A stretch of DNA of 64,000 nt from DATJCV01 sp963707665 (GTDB taxonomy: Bacteria; Pseudomonadota; Gammaproteobacteria; Burkholderiales; Burkholderiaceae_D), in NCBI GenBank assembly GCA_963707665.1, contig CAVPQU010000011.1:248001-312000 (forward strand), in the 5' to 3' direction. The translations under genes were made by a program, and so were the position numbers. The notes under the pieces were generated by a model that saw nothing but the letters and a program-made list of their open reading frames with translations, was not told the DNA's origin and ran no database searches. Shown in pieces: positions 15,380 to 24,011 of the stretch. Every line of letters starts with the position of its first letter. The stretch's first letter is position 1.

Positions 15380-16497
15380 AGTTCTGGCGCACTGCCCAAC
15401 GCGTGCTGTGTGTTCGGCTGGACAGCATGGGCGACGTCTTGATGACAACGCCAGCGTTACGCGCCTTGAAGTCATCGCACGCCCAGCCGACGCTGACCTT
15501 GCTCACCTCCACGGGCGGCGCCCAGCTGGCTCCTTATCTGCCGATGGTCGATTCCGTATGGGCCTATGACGCGCCGTGGGTCAAATCACCTGCGTGCAGT
15601 GCGCCTGGGCAATCGGATCTGGCATGGATCGAGAAGCTGCGGCAGGGCCGTTTCGATGCCGCGGTGATCTTTACCGTCTATAGTCAAAGTCCTTTGCCAG
15701 CGGCAATGCTGTGCCGGTTGGCCGGTATTCCGTTGCAGTTGGCGCACTGCCGTGAAAATCCATATGCCTTGCTGAGCAATTGGGTACCCGATCCGGAGCC
15801 GCAACAACGCATACGGCATGAAGTGCAGCGCCAGCTCGATATGGTGCAGACCGTGGGTGCTGTAACGTCTGATACCCACCTGGTTTTCCAGCTGCAGGAA
15901 CGGGACTGCGTGGCGGTCCAGGCTCGCTTGCGGGCCGTCCGCGTACAAGCTGCGGGGACAGGTTCCGGGCGCTGGCTGGTTGTGCACCCAGGGGCAAATG
16001 CCGCTTCACGACGCTGGCCTGTCGAGCGCTTCGCCGCAGTTGCGGCGCAACTGGCGAGCTATTTCGATGGCGTGGCGGTGACCGGCGGCGCTGACGAATT
16101 GCCGCTGGTGAAGGCGGTGTGTGCCGACCTCGGTACGCCCGTCCTTCCTCTGGCTGGCGTCTTGTCGCTGGGAGAATTGGGCGCACTGATTGGAAGCGCG
16201 GGGCTTTTGATCTCCAACAACAGCGGCCCGGTGCATCTGGCCGCCGCACTCGGAACGCCGGTGGTCGACTTGTATGCGTTAACCAATCCCCAGCATACCC
16301 CATGGCAAGTCGCGCATCGTGTATTGAACGCCGATGTTCCTTGCAAATATTGCTACAAGAGCGTCTGTCCTGAGCAGCACCAGCATTGCCTGACGCGAGT
16401 GATGCCCGACGCGGTCGTCGCCGCTGCGCTCAGCCTGATGGCAGAAGTCGGAGTCAGGGGTTCCCGCGTGTGCCTGCACCGGGAAGCCTTGGCCTAA
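15376..16497 (+). CDS. GT9 family (heptosyltransferase-like) glycosyltransferase
   Basis: The 373-residue product has the GT-B layout of family 9. The N-terminal domain starts VLCVRLDSMGDVLMTTPALRAL; the C-terminal half has VVHPGANAASRRWPVERFAAV and the nucleotide-sugar motif LLISNNSGPVHLAAALGTPVVDLYA. Family members transfer heptose from ADP-heptose in the cytoplasm. A Cys-rich segment near the end (PCKYCYKSVCPEQHQHC) also occurs in some GT9 enzymes. It overlaps the GmhB-like gene by ATGA and is followed by the carbamoyltransferase 21 bases later. One of two GT9 genes in the cluster; acceptor unknown. Confidence 0.92.
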   Translation: MKFWRTAQRVLCVRLDSMGDVLMTTPALRALKSSHAQPTLTLLTSTGGAQLAPYLPMVDSVWAYDAPWVKSPACSAPGQSDLAWIEKLRQGRFDAAVIFTVYSQSPLPAAMLCRLAGIPLQLAHCRENPYALLSNWVPDPEPQQRIRHEVQRQLDMVQTVGAVTSDTHLVFQLQERDCVAVQARLRAVRVQAAGTGSGRWLVVHPGANAASRRWPVERFAAVAAQLASYFDGVAVTGGADELPLVKAVCADLGTPVLPLAGVLSLGELGALIGSAGLLISNNSGPVHLAAALGTPVVDLYALTNPQHTPWQVAHRVLNADVPCKYCYKSVCPEQHQHCLTRVMPDAVVAAALSLMAEVGVRGSRVCLHREALA

Positions 16498-16518
16498 TTA
16501 ATCTGCGAGGTCAGAATC

Positions 16519-18264
16519 ATGTACACCCTGGGAATCAATGCCGCTTACCATGACAGTGCCGCTTGCCTGGTGCGAAATGGCACAGTACTGGCAGCGGCCG
16601 AAGAAGAGCGGTTCACACATATCAAGCACGGCAAGCGCCCGGTGCCATTTTCAACCTGGGAATTGCCATTTCACGCAATCGATTATTGCCTGCGGGAAGC
16701 CGACATCATGTTGTCGGATGTCGCGCACGTAGCGTATTCATTCGATCCGTGGCTAATGCTCGACAAGCAGGTCGAAGATGCATCGATTGTTCTGCCGCTG
16801 CAGCCATCTGCCGTCGCGCGGCCGAGCCGCGACAGCGCACCTTGGGAACCATTGTTTCTGTCATCCATCGTCAATGCGCCACGCCAGCTCGCCGGCGGCG
16901 CTCCTCACCATCTGGCGGCGCGCTTTCGCGGCGCAACCGCGGACGGACCGTATCGCTGGCATTTCATCGAACATCATCTGGCGCATGAGGCGAGTGCTTT
17001 CCTGGCATCGCCTTTCGAGCACTGTGCGGTGTTGACGATGGATGGGCGCGGCGAAATCGCGACCAGCAGTTTCGGGGTTTTCGACGGCCACGACTACCGG
17101 CGCATCAAGCAGATCGCCTTGCCAGATTCGCTCGGTTTGCTGTACGAGCGCGTGACCGGCTACTTGGGCTTTTTGCATTCATCCGATGAATACAAGGTGA
17201 TGGCTCTCGCCTCCTATGGGCAGCCGATTTACCTGGAGGAATTTCGAGGCATCGTGCGCTATGACGGTCAAGGCGGCTATACGGTAGCCGAGCCTGACCT
17301 GACGGAATTGCTGGGCCCGGCGCGTGCGCGCGGCGGCCCTCTGCAGCAGCGCCATTACGATATCGCCCATTCGTTGCAGCAAGTCTTGGAAGAAACAGTG
17401 TTGGCCATGGCCGATTGGCTAGCCTCTGAAAGCGGCGAGAGAAAGCTATGCATGGCGGGCGGCGTGGCACTCAATTGCGTCATGAATGCCAGGCTGCGCG
17501 ACCACGGAAAATTCGACGAAATTTGGGTGCAACCAGCGGCCGGCGATGCCGGCACCGCGCTCGGTGCTGCCTTATGGGTGGATTTTTGCCAGCGGGGCCA
17601 TACGCGAAACTGGCAGATGACGCATGCGTATCTGGGACCGGCGTTTGCTGAGCAAGAAATCGAAAAATTCCTGCGCGAGGCCAAACTGCCATTCCGGCGC
17701 CTGCAGGATGTTGCCGGCGAGAGCGCCAGATTACTGGCAGACGACAAGATCATCGGCTGGTTCCAGGGCCGCATGGAGTTCGGTCCGCGCGCATTGGGAG
17801 CGCGCTCGATCCTGGCATCGCCACTCAAGGCCGACATGCAGCAGCGCCTGAATCAGATCAAGGATCGGGAAGATTTTCGGCCGGTGGCGCCTGCCGTACT
17901 GGAGCATCAGGCATCGGACTGGTTTGTCAGCCGCAAACCGGACGCCGCAGCCGAAACATTGCGCGCACCGTTCATGCTGTTTGTCTACGATGTGGTGCCG
18001 GGCCGCGAACAGCAGATACCAGCTGTGCGGCATGTCGACGGTAGCGCGCGCGTGCAAACCGTGAACCGGAGCGAGAATCCGTTGTACTTCGATCTGCTGA
18101 ACGCGTTCGCAGCGCTGACCGGCGTGCCGGTTCTGATCAATACCTCATTCAATACGCGCGGCGAACCGATAGTTTGCACCCCACGTGACGCCATCGAATG
18201 TTTCTGGACAGCACCGCTCGATGCTCTTGTCATTGGCCCATTTTTACTGGAAAAGCGACAATGA
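16519..18264 (+). CDS. NodU/CmcH-type carbamoyltransferase
   Basis: The 581-residue product is an O-carbamoyltransferase of the NodU/CmcH/TobZ family. The N-terminal Kae1-like domain starts YTLGINAAYHDSAACLV and has the metal/adenylate histidines in IEHHLAHEASAFLAS, with DGRGE and CMAGGVALNCVMNARL further on. The C-terminal YrdC-like domain includes GWFQGRMEFGPRALGARSIL and NTSFNTRGEPIVC. Such enzymes move a carbamoyl group from carbamoyl phosphate onto a sugar hydroxyl. AGGTCAG precedes the ATG. The end overlaps the GT2 gene (ATGA). In this cluster it probably decorates the glycan. Confidence 0.95.
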   Translation: MYTLGINAAYHDSAACLVRNGTVLAAAEEERFTHIKHGKRPVPFSTWELPFHAIDYCLREADIMLSDVAHVAYSFDPWLMLDKQVEDASIVLPLQPSAVARPSRDSAPWEPLFLSSIVNAPRQLAGGAPHHLAARFRGATADGPYRWHFIEHHLAHEASAFLASPFEHCAVLTMDGRGEIATSSFGVFDGHDYRRIKQIALPDSLGLLYERVTGYLGFLHSSDEYKVMALASYGQPIYLEEFRGIVRYDGQGGYTVAEPDLTELLGPARARGGPLQQRHYDIAHSLQQVLEETVLAMADWLASESGERKLCMAGGVALNCVMNARLRDHGKFDEIWVQPAAGDAGTALGAALWVDFCQRGHTRNWQMTHAYLGPAFAEQEIEKFLREAKLPFRRLQDVAGESARLLADDKIIGWFQGRMEFGPRALGARSILASPLKADMQQRLNQIKDREDFRPVAPAVLEHQASDWFVSRKPDAAAETLRAPFMLFVYDVVPGREQQIPAVRHVDGSARVQTVNRSENPLYFDLLNAFAALTGVPVLINTSFNTRGEPIVCTPRDAIECFWTAPLDALVIGPFLLEKRQ

Positions 18265-19255
18265 AACGATCTGGCGTGACGATCTCTGTTGTCGTGCCGA
18301 CTTACCGGCGCCCGGACCTGCTGCTCCGTTGCCTGCAAGCCTTGTGTGGGCAAGCTTTTGCGCGGCGTGACTACGAAATCATCGTCGCCGACGACGATGG
18401 CCAAGACCCGGCCGTGCGTGCAGTGGTGGAGCGCATCGCGCGCACCACCGCTGGCGCACCGCTGATTCGTTACCTGCCGGTATTGCGATAGCCCAAGGGC
18501 CAGCCGGAGCACGCAACGCCGGCTGGCATCTGGCGCGCGGTGAAATTGTCGCGTTCACCGATGACGATACGATTCCCGATTCACGCTGGCTGGCCGAGGG
18601 CTGCGCCGCACTGGCGCGGGTGCCGCAGGCATCGGCCGCGGGCGGCCGTATCGAAGTGCCGATGCCGGAGCACCCCACTGATTGGGAGCGCGAGACCGGC
18701 GGCCTGGCACGCGCCGAATTCGCCACCGCCAACACGTTCGTGCGGCGTACGGCACTGGAGCGCGTGGGCGGTTTTGATGAACGCTTCACGCGCGCCTGGC
18801 GCGAAGACTCCGACCTGATGTTCGCGCTGATGAAAGAAGCCGGACCGGTGATCGCGGCACCGCTGGCGCGCGTCGTCCATCCGGTGCGGCCGGCGCCGTG
18901 GGGAGTCAGCATTGGCCAGCAGGCCAAGGTTTATTTCGATGCCCTGCTGTACAAGAAACACCCGCTCCTGTACCGCACTCGGATACGGCCGCTGCCACCC
19001 TGGCATTACTACCTTGCCGTGTTGGCGCTATTGGCAACGGTCGCGGCGCTACTCGCCGGCTGGGGGGCAATGGCTCTATCGGCGGCAGCCGTGTGGGCAG
19101 GCATTACGGCGATTTTTTGCTGGCGGCGGCTGCGCGGCGCATCCGTCGCACCGTCGCACGTGATGGAAATGATCGTAACCTCCATCGCCATTCCGCCGGT
19201 CTCGCTCTATTGGCGCTTGCGCGGTGCGGTCGACTTCAGAGTGCTATTTCTATGA
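18261..19255 (+). pseudogene. GT2 glycosyltransferase, split by a frameshift
   Basis: The first frame (from 18261) encodes a family-2 start, TISVVVPTYRRPDLLLRCLQAL, and reaches a stop at 18489. The continuation in another frame from about 18482 reads IAQGPAGARNAGWHLARGE and IVAFTDDDTIPDSRWL (the DxD motif), then GGFDERFTRAWREDSDLMF and two C-terminal hydrophobic segments (about residues 245-275), up to 19255. One base appears lost (or two gained) near 18480-18488. Joined, the protein has about 331 residues, normal for a membrane-associated GT2. The downstream part has no decay of its own, which suggests a recent mutation or a base-call error. It overlaps both neighbours by 4 nt. Confidence 0.85.
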
Positions 19256-20307
19256 GAACGGTGATGCAAACTCCCCGTATTGCCGTATTTCGCGCGCTGC
19301 AGCTGGGAGATATGCTATGTGCCGTTCCGGCATTGCGGGCGCTGCGTGCGGGCCAACCCAAGGCGCACATCACGCTGATTGGCTTGCCATGGGCCAGCGA
19401 GTTTGCGCGCCGCTTTAATCGTTATATCGATGATTTCATGCCGTTTCCCGGTGCGCCGGGATTACCTGAGCAAGAGGCGGAGCCAGATTGTCTGGCGGCC
19501 TTTTACGACGCAGCTCGCCAACGCCGCTTCGACTTGTCGATTCAACTGCATGGCAGCGGTGATGTGTCGAATGCGGTGAACATGGGATTGGGTGCCGGCA
19601 GAACGGCCGGTTTTGTGCCGAGCGATCAGGCCGCCGATGAAGACCATTTGCCATGGCCGCAGCAATTGCCCGAGATCGAACGCTGCCTGCTCCTGCTGTC
19701 GCATCTAGGGTATGCCAGCTACGGCAATCAATTGGAATTCCCGCTGGAGGCTGCCGATCATGCGGCAGCGGGAGCATTGCGCGAAAAATATCATTTACGC
19801 GCGGGCGGCTATATTTGCCTGCATCCGGGCGCGCGCATGCTGTCACGACGCTGGCCGATCGCGCGTTTTGCCGCCGTTGCGCGCCGGCTTGCCGCACACG
19901 GATGGCCCATCGTGCTGACTGGCACGGATGCGGAAACCTTGCTGGCCAAAGCATTCTCGGAACAGTTCGCAGCTCCATTTATCGATCTATGTGGTCACAC
20001 CTCACTCGGTGCGCTGGCTGCATTGATTGCCGATAGTCGGCTGCTGTTGTGTAACGATACCGGCGTCTCGCATATCGCAGCGGCACTGCGTACGCCAAGC
20101 GTGGTGGTCGCGTGTGGCAGTGACGTTGCGCGCTGGGCGCCGTTGGATCGACGACTGCATGCCGTGGTGGCCGACTATCCCCCGTGCCGGCCCTGCATGC
20201 ACTGGGTTTGCCCAATCGGGCACCCATGCGCGCTAGCCATCGACGCCGACCAGGTAGCGCATGCCACCTTGCGCTTGCTGGCCCAGGAGAGTACTCATGC
20301 CGCGTGA
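19252..20307 (+). CDS. GT9 family (heptosyltransferase-like) glycosyltransferase
   Basis: A second GT9 enzyme, 351 residues: RIAVFRALQLGDMLCAVPALRAL at the N-terminus, ICLHPGARMLSRRWPIARFAAV in the middle, and LLLCNDTGVSHIAAALRTPSVVV as the nucleotide-sugar motif, with a Cys-rich end (PPCRPCMHWVCPIGHPC) as in the first copy. It starts at ATG 19252, overlapping the GT2 stop, although an in-frame ATG at 19264 is also possible. It likely transfers a heptose or related sugar in sequence with the first GT9. It overlaps the next gene by 11 nt. Confidence 0.92.
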   Translation: MRTVMQTPRIAVFRALQLGDMLCAVPALRALRAGQPKAHITLIGLPWASEFARRFNRYIDDFMPFPGAPGLPEQEAEPDCLAAFYDAARQRRFDLSIQLHGSGDVSNAVNMGLGAGRTAGFVPSDQAADEDHLPWPQQLPEIERCLLLLSHLGYASYGNQLEFPLEAADHAAAGALREKYHLRAGGYICLHPGARMLSRRWPIARFAAVARRLAAHGWPIVLTGTDAETLLAKAFSEQFAAPFIDLCGHTSLGALAALIADSRLLLCNDTGVSHIAAALRTPSVVVACGSDVARWAPLDRRLHAVVADYPPCRPCMHWVCPIGHPCALAIDADQVAHATLRLLAQESTHAA

Positions 20308-21247
20308 GCGTTTGCGTATCCTGACCTGGCATGTGCATGGCAATTACCTGTATTACCTGTCACATGCGCCGCATGACTTCTACGTCGTGACCAAGCCGGG
20401 TAATCCACCCGGCTATGCCGGTTGCGGTGGTTCGTTACCATGGGGCAGCAACATCCATGAGCTGCCGTATGAGCAAGTTTCCGGTACCGAGCTTGATTGC
20501 GTCCTGTACCAGCATCAGCGACATTACCTGGAGGATCGCGAGTTTGTACTGTCGCCCGCGCAACGCGCGTTGCCGGCCATATTCCTCGAGCACGATCCTC
20601 CGCAGCAGCATCCAACCAATACGCTTCATCCAGTGCAGGACCCGGCCATCTTGCTGGTGCATGTAACGCCGTTCAACGCACTGATGTGGGACAGCGGCGT
20701 GACGCCGCATTGCGTGATTGAACATGGCGTTGTAGAACCGGACAAGGTTGCCCAGCAAGGAACGCTGGCCAGAGGAATTTGCGCCGTCAATCACCTGGCG
20801 CGCCGCGGCCGCCGACTGGGAGCAGACATTTTCGAGACAGTACGCCGGCAAGTACCACTGGATTTGGTCGGCATGGGAGCACAAGAGATGGGTGGCCTGG
20901 GTGAAATCCCCAATCCCGAGCTGGCGGCCTTCATGGCGCGTTACCGTTTTTTTTTCAACCCGATCCGCTATACCAGCCTGGGTTTGGCTGTGATCGAAGC
21001 AATGATGGCCGGGCTGCCGATCGTGGCGCTCGCGACGACCGAAATGGCGTTGCTGATTTCGAGTGGCCGCAATGGCTATACCGATACGCGGATACCGTTG
21101 TTGGTGGATGCGATGCGGCGCTTGCTGGATGATCCCGGGCTGGCGCGTGAATGGGGAGAGCAAGCCCGGCGTGATGCGCTGGAGCGTTTCTCCATCGGGC
21201 GCTTCGCGCATGACTGGGATCGGACTCTGCGTCTGGTGACCGCCTAG
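20297..21247 (+). CDS. GT4-like glycosyltransferase
   Basis: The 316-residue product starts RLRILTWHVHGNYLYYLSHAPHDFYVVTKPG and has a C-terminal group-1 transferase region with the conserved-glutamate stretch GLAVIEAMMAGLPIVALATTEM and a final GEQARRDALERFSIGRFAHDW. It lacks a strong N-terminal Rossmann motif and is shorter than most GT4 enzymes. Substrate is unknown. It is the last gene of the plus-strand glycan run and faces the minus-strand GT2 gene with a 61-base convergent gap. Confidence 0.82.
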   Translation: MPRERLRILTWHVHGNYLYYLSHAPHDFYVVTKPGNPPGYAGCGGSLPWGSNIHELPYEQVSGTELDCVLYQHQRHYLEDREFVLSPAQRALPAIFLEHDPPQQHPTNTLHPVQDPAILLVHVTPFNALMWDSGVTPHCVIEHGVVEPDKVAQQGTLARGICAVNHLARRGRRLGADIFETVRRQVPLDLVGMGAQEMGGLGEIPNPELAAFMARYRFFFNPIRYTSLGLAVIEAMMAGLPIVALATTEMALLISSGRNGYTDTRIPLLVDAMRRLLDDPGLAREWGEQARRDALERFSIGRFAHDWDRTLRLVTA

Positions 21248-21308
21248 CGGCGCGAGCTTGTGCAAATTTCTCGGAACGCTCGCTTGTGGGCGCTAATCGC
21301 CGAGTCCG

Positions 21309-22241
21309 TCAACGCGCGCGCGCCGTGGCCGTTGCCTGCCGAGCCGGCTTTGGTCGCGATTCCCAGTGCTGCAATTGCCGTCGCATGTTTTCGATTTCAG
21401 ATGGAAGCACGCGGCGCTGGCGCAGCGCCCAGCGCATCCCGCGCAAGGTTTCCATCCAGCCATTGATGCCGCCAGCATCGCGCCATATGCGCGGGGCGGA
21501 CTGCAGTGTGCAGGCAATGGCACGAGTCGCCGGCAGGCGCAACCAAGCCACCCATGTCGCATTGCGCGCCAGTAGCGAGCGCCGTCGAACGGCGTCGCGT
21601 AGCGATGAGGGATAGTGGAACACCGTGAGTTGCGGTGCGTAAGCGAGTAACCAACCGGCGCTGGCAAGGTCGAGTGCCAGCAGGGCTTCTTCACCACCGA
21701 GGAAAAATCGGGGATGGTAGCCGCCCATCGCCAGGAAGGCATCCGTCCGAAAGGCGCTGGCGCCAGCCAGCAATCCCAGAACAGGCGGTCCCGGAACAGA
21801 TTCGTTAGGCGGCAACGGGCTGGTTGACATTCGGGCGGAGGTCGGATCTTCCCGCAACTCGCGGCCGACCAGCACCCGGGCCGACACGGCCGCAACACGC
21901 GGATAGTGATCCAGCAGATCGGCCGCCAGATGCAGCGAGCCAGCGGCCCACCAGGTATCGTCGTCGCAGAAAGCGACGTAGGGTGTGCGCACGCGGGCCG
22001 CGCCCAGGTTGCGGCCCGCGGCACCCAGATTGCGAGGCGCCCGCACCAGGGAGACCGATGGAAAATCGCGTTCGATCATGCCAACTGTCGCGTCTTGTGA
22101 CGCATTGTCGACCACGACGATAGGGGGCATCTCAGGCAGCGTGCACAGTTGATGCAAGGTGCGCTTCAGTTCCGCCGCGCGCTGGTGGGTCAGGACGACA
22201 ACGCTGATGCGTTGCTCGCCATTTTGCTTCGGACTACTCAT
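21309..22241 (-). CDS. GT2 family glycosyltransferase
   Basis: The 310-residue product has a GT-A family-2 domain: ISVVVLTHQRAAELKRTL, IVVVDNASQDATVGM, APRNLGAAGRNLGAA, and the metal motif VAFCDDDTWWAAGSL, then FFLGGEEALLALDLASAGW. No clear membrane anchor is seen; the C-terminal third is rich in Arg and Ala. It is the last gene of a minus-strand operon, starting 3 bases after the PIG-L stop. Donor and acceptor are unknown. Confidence 0.9.
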   Translation of the reverse strand: MSSPKQNGEQRISVVVLTHQRAAELKRTLHQLCTLPEMPPIVVVDNASQDATVGMIERDFPSVSLVRAPRNLGAAGRNLGAARVRTPYVAFCDDDTWWAAGSLHLAADLLDHYPRVAAVSARVLVGRELREDPTSARMSTSPLPPNESVPGPPVLGLLAGASAFRTDAFLAMGGYHPRFFLGGEEALLALDLASAGWLLAYAPQLTVFHYPSSLRDAVRRRSLLARNATWVAWLRLPATRAIACTLQSAPRIWRDAGGINGWMETLRGMRWALRQRRVLPSEIENMRRQLQHWESRPKPARQATATARAR

Positions 22242-22244
22242 GGT

Positions 22245-22928
22245 CTAGCGGGATGGGTCGCATTGCAATTGCCAATAACGCTCGGGAGCAGCCAGGTCTG
22301 CTCGTTTGGCATTCTCGAACAAGGCAAGTTGACTACCATATGCGCTCACCGCGCGCTCTTTGGCGGCTGCCAATCCGGCCTGATGCATCTCGATCGGGCA
22401 TGCAATCAGGCCATTGTCGCGCCACGACGCCAATCGATGTTGCAGTAATCCGGCAAGACGTCGGTAGAGAGCATCTTCATAAAACAGCCACGATGTGCGG
22501 CTGGCAGCTTGCCGCCACAGTATCAGTGCGGCCTGCTGCACCAGCACATGGTCGCTGTGGAAGAGTCCGAGCGGCGCGGCGACGACGCTGTCGCTGAAGC
22601 GATTTAATGCTTGGCCAAGACTCCTGACTATGTCTTCCTGGTTGGCGGGCATTTCATACTGGCTATCGAAAAAATCAAGCCAGACAGGAAACGCATGGAG
22701 CCGTTCTAACGCCTCTCGATCTTCGTGGCGGCGTGCATCCATGGCGGCGGCGGCCGAAACGAAGCCGGCGCGCTGATCCCATTCGGGTGCTGGTGTGTTG
22801 TCGTCCGGCAGCCCGGCGAAGACGGTAATGACGATCGTGTGCGGATGCGCCGCAATCAAGTTGCCGCAACTGAAAACGCCATCGTCCAGATGTGGGGAAA
22901 TAACCACCAGACTTTCGATTTTGGGCAT
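22245..22928 (-). CDS. PIG-L/LmbE family deacetylase
   Basis: The 227-residue product has the LmbE zinc motif as VVISPHLDDGVFSCGN near the N-terminus (SPHLDD in place of the common HPDD) and a second His motif LFHSDHVLVQQAAL at about 125-138. Family members remove N-acetyl groups from sugars such as GlcNAc in glycolipid, mycothiol or antibiotic precursors. Between UXS-like and GT2 genes it probably deacetylates an amino-sugar intermediate. No signal peptide, so it acts in the cytoplasm. Confidence 0.9.
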   Translation of the reverse strand: MPKIESLVVISPHLDDGVFSCGNLIAAHPHTIVITVFAGLPDDNTPAPEWDQRAGFVSAAAAMDARRHEDREALERLHAFPVWLDFFDSQYEMPANQEDIVRSLGQALNRFSDSVVAAPLGLFHSDHVLVQQAALILWRQAASRTSWLFYEDALYRRLAGLLQHRLASWRDNGLIACPIEMHQAGLAAAKERAVSAYGSQLALFENAKRADLAAPERYWQLQCDPSR

Positions 22929-22949
22929 GTCGGCGACATCCGATGGCGA

Positions 22950-23978
22950 TCAGACTGCAGCGCTGATCCCCGCTGCAGTTGTTGGGCTGTGTGCCAGCTC
23001 GGTGGCTGGATGAGCAATCCGCGATAGTCGGGCCTTGCGCTGGATGAAGTAGTGTACGGTGTGCGCCAAGCCTTGTGCCAATGGCGTGGAAGGAGTCCAG
23101 CCCAGCATTGCCTGCGCATACGAGGTGTCTGGGCAGCGTTGCCGTGGATCATCGGCCGGCAAGTCCTTGAACACGATTCGGGAACGGGAATGGGTGGCGT
23201 CGATGATGTGCCGGGCAATTTCCAGGACGCTGATTTCATGCCGATTGCCCAGATTGATCGGTTGATGCAAATCGTCGGGGCCGTTCATGAGCAGCACCAG
23301 TGCATCGATCAAATCGTCAACGTAGCAAAACGCGCGCGTTTGCGAGCCGTCGCCGTAAACCGTCAGGTCGCTACCGGCCAATGCCTGCGTGATGAAATTC
23401 GATACCACGCGGCCGTCGGCTGGGTGCATGCGCGGCCCATAGGTATTGAAGATGCGGGCAATCCGGATATTCAGCCCGTGCTGCCGGTGATAATCCATGA
23501 ACAGCGTCTCGGCGCAGCGTTTGCCCTCGTCATAGCAGGAACGGATGCCAATCGGATTGACATGGCCCCAGTAAGACTCGACTTGCGGATGTTGCTGCGG
23601 ATCGCCATACACTTCACTGGTGGAGGCTTGCAGGATGCGCGCTTTTACCCGTTTGGCCAGACCCAGCATATTGATGGCGCCATGGACGCTCGTCTTGGTC
23701 GTCTGCACCGGGTCGTTCTGATAGTGCACCGGCGATGCCGGGCAGGCCAGGTTGTAGATTTCGTCGACTTCGACATACAGCGGGAAAGTCACGTCGTGAC
23801 GCATCAGTTCAAAATTCGGCTGATCGAGAAGGTGGGCGATGTTGTCCTTGCTGCCGGTATAAAAATTGTCGACGCACAAGACATCATGGCCGGCGGAGAC
23901 CAGTCGGTCGCACAAGTGCGACCCCAGAAAGCCAGCTCCGCCGGTGACCAGAATGCGCTTGCAATTGTTATCTTTCAT
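22950..23978 (-). CDS. NAD-dependent epimerase, probable UDP-glucuronate decarboxylase
   Basis: The 342-residue extended SDR has TGGAGFLGSHLCDRL at 13-27, the substrate segment YNLACPASPVHYQNDPVQT, the catalytic SCYDEGKRCAE (YxxxK), and ARIFNTYGPRMHPADGRVVSNF. These are the hallmarks of UDP-xylose synthases (UXS), which decarboxylate UDP-glucuronic acid to UDP-xylose. A dTDP-glucose dehydratase role is less likely because of the YDEGKR context and the RMHPADGRV stretch. It supplies a pentose donor for the glycan cluster. It is followed by PIG-L 21 bases later and preceded by a GT4 gene. Confidence 0.9.
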   Translation of the reverse strand: MKDNNCKRILVTGGAGFLGSHLCDRLVSAGHDVLCVDNFYTGSKDNIAHLLDQPNFELMRHDVTFPLYVEVDEIYNLACPASPVHYQNDPVQTTKTSVHGAINMLGLAKRVKARILQASTSEVYGDPQQHPQVESYWGHVNPIGIRSCYDEGKRCAETLFMDYHRQHGLNIRIARIFNTYGPRMHPADGRVVSNFITQALAGSDLTVYGDGSQTRAFCYVDDLIDALVLLMNGPDDLHQPINLGNRHEISVLEIARHIIDATHSRSRIVFKDLPADDPRQRCPDTSYAQAMLGWTPSTPLAQGLAHTVHYFIQRKARLSRIAHPATELAHSPTTAAGISAAV

Positions 23979-24011
23979 CGACGGGCCTCTGCGATAGGTA
24001 TGTGATCCTGA

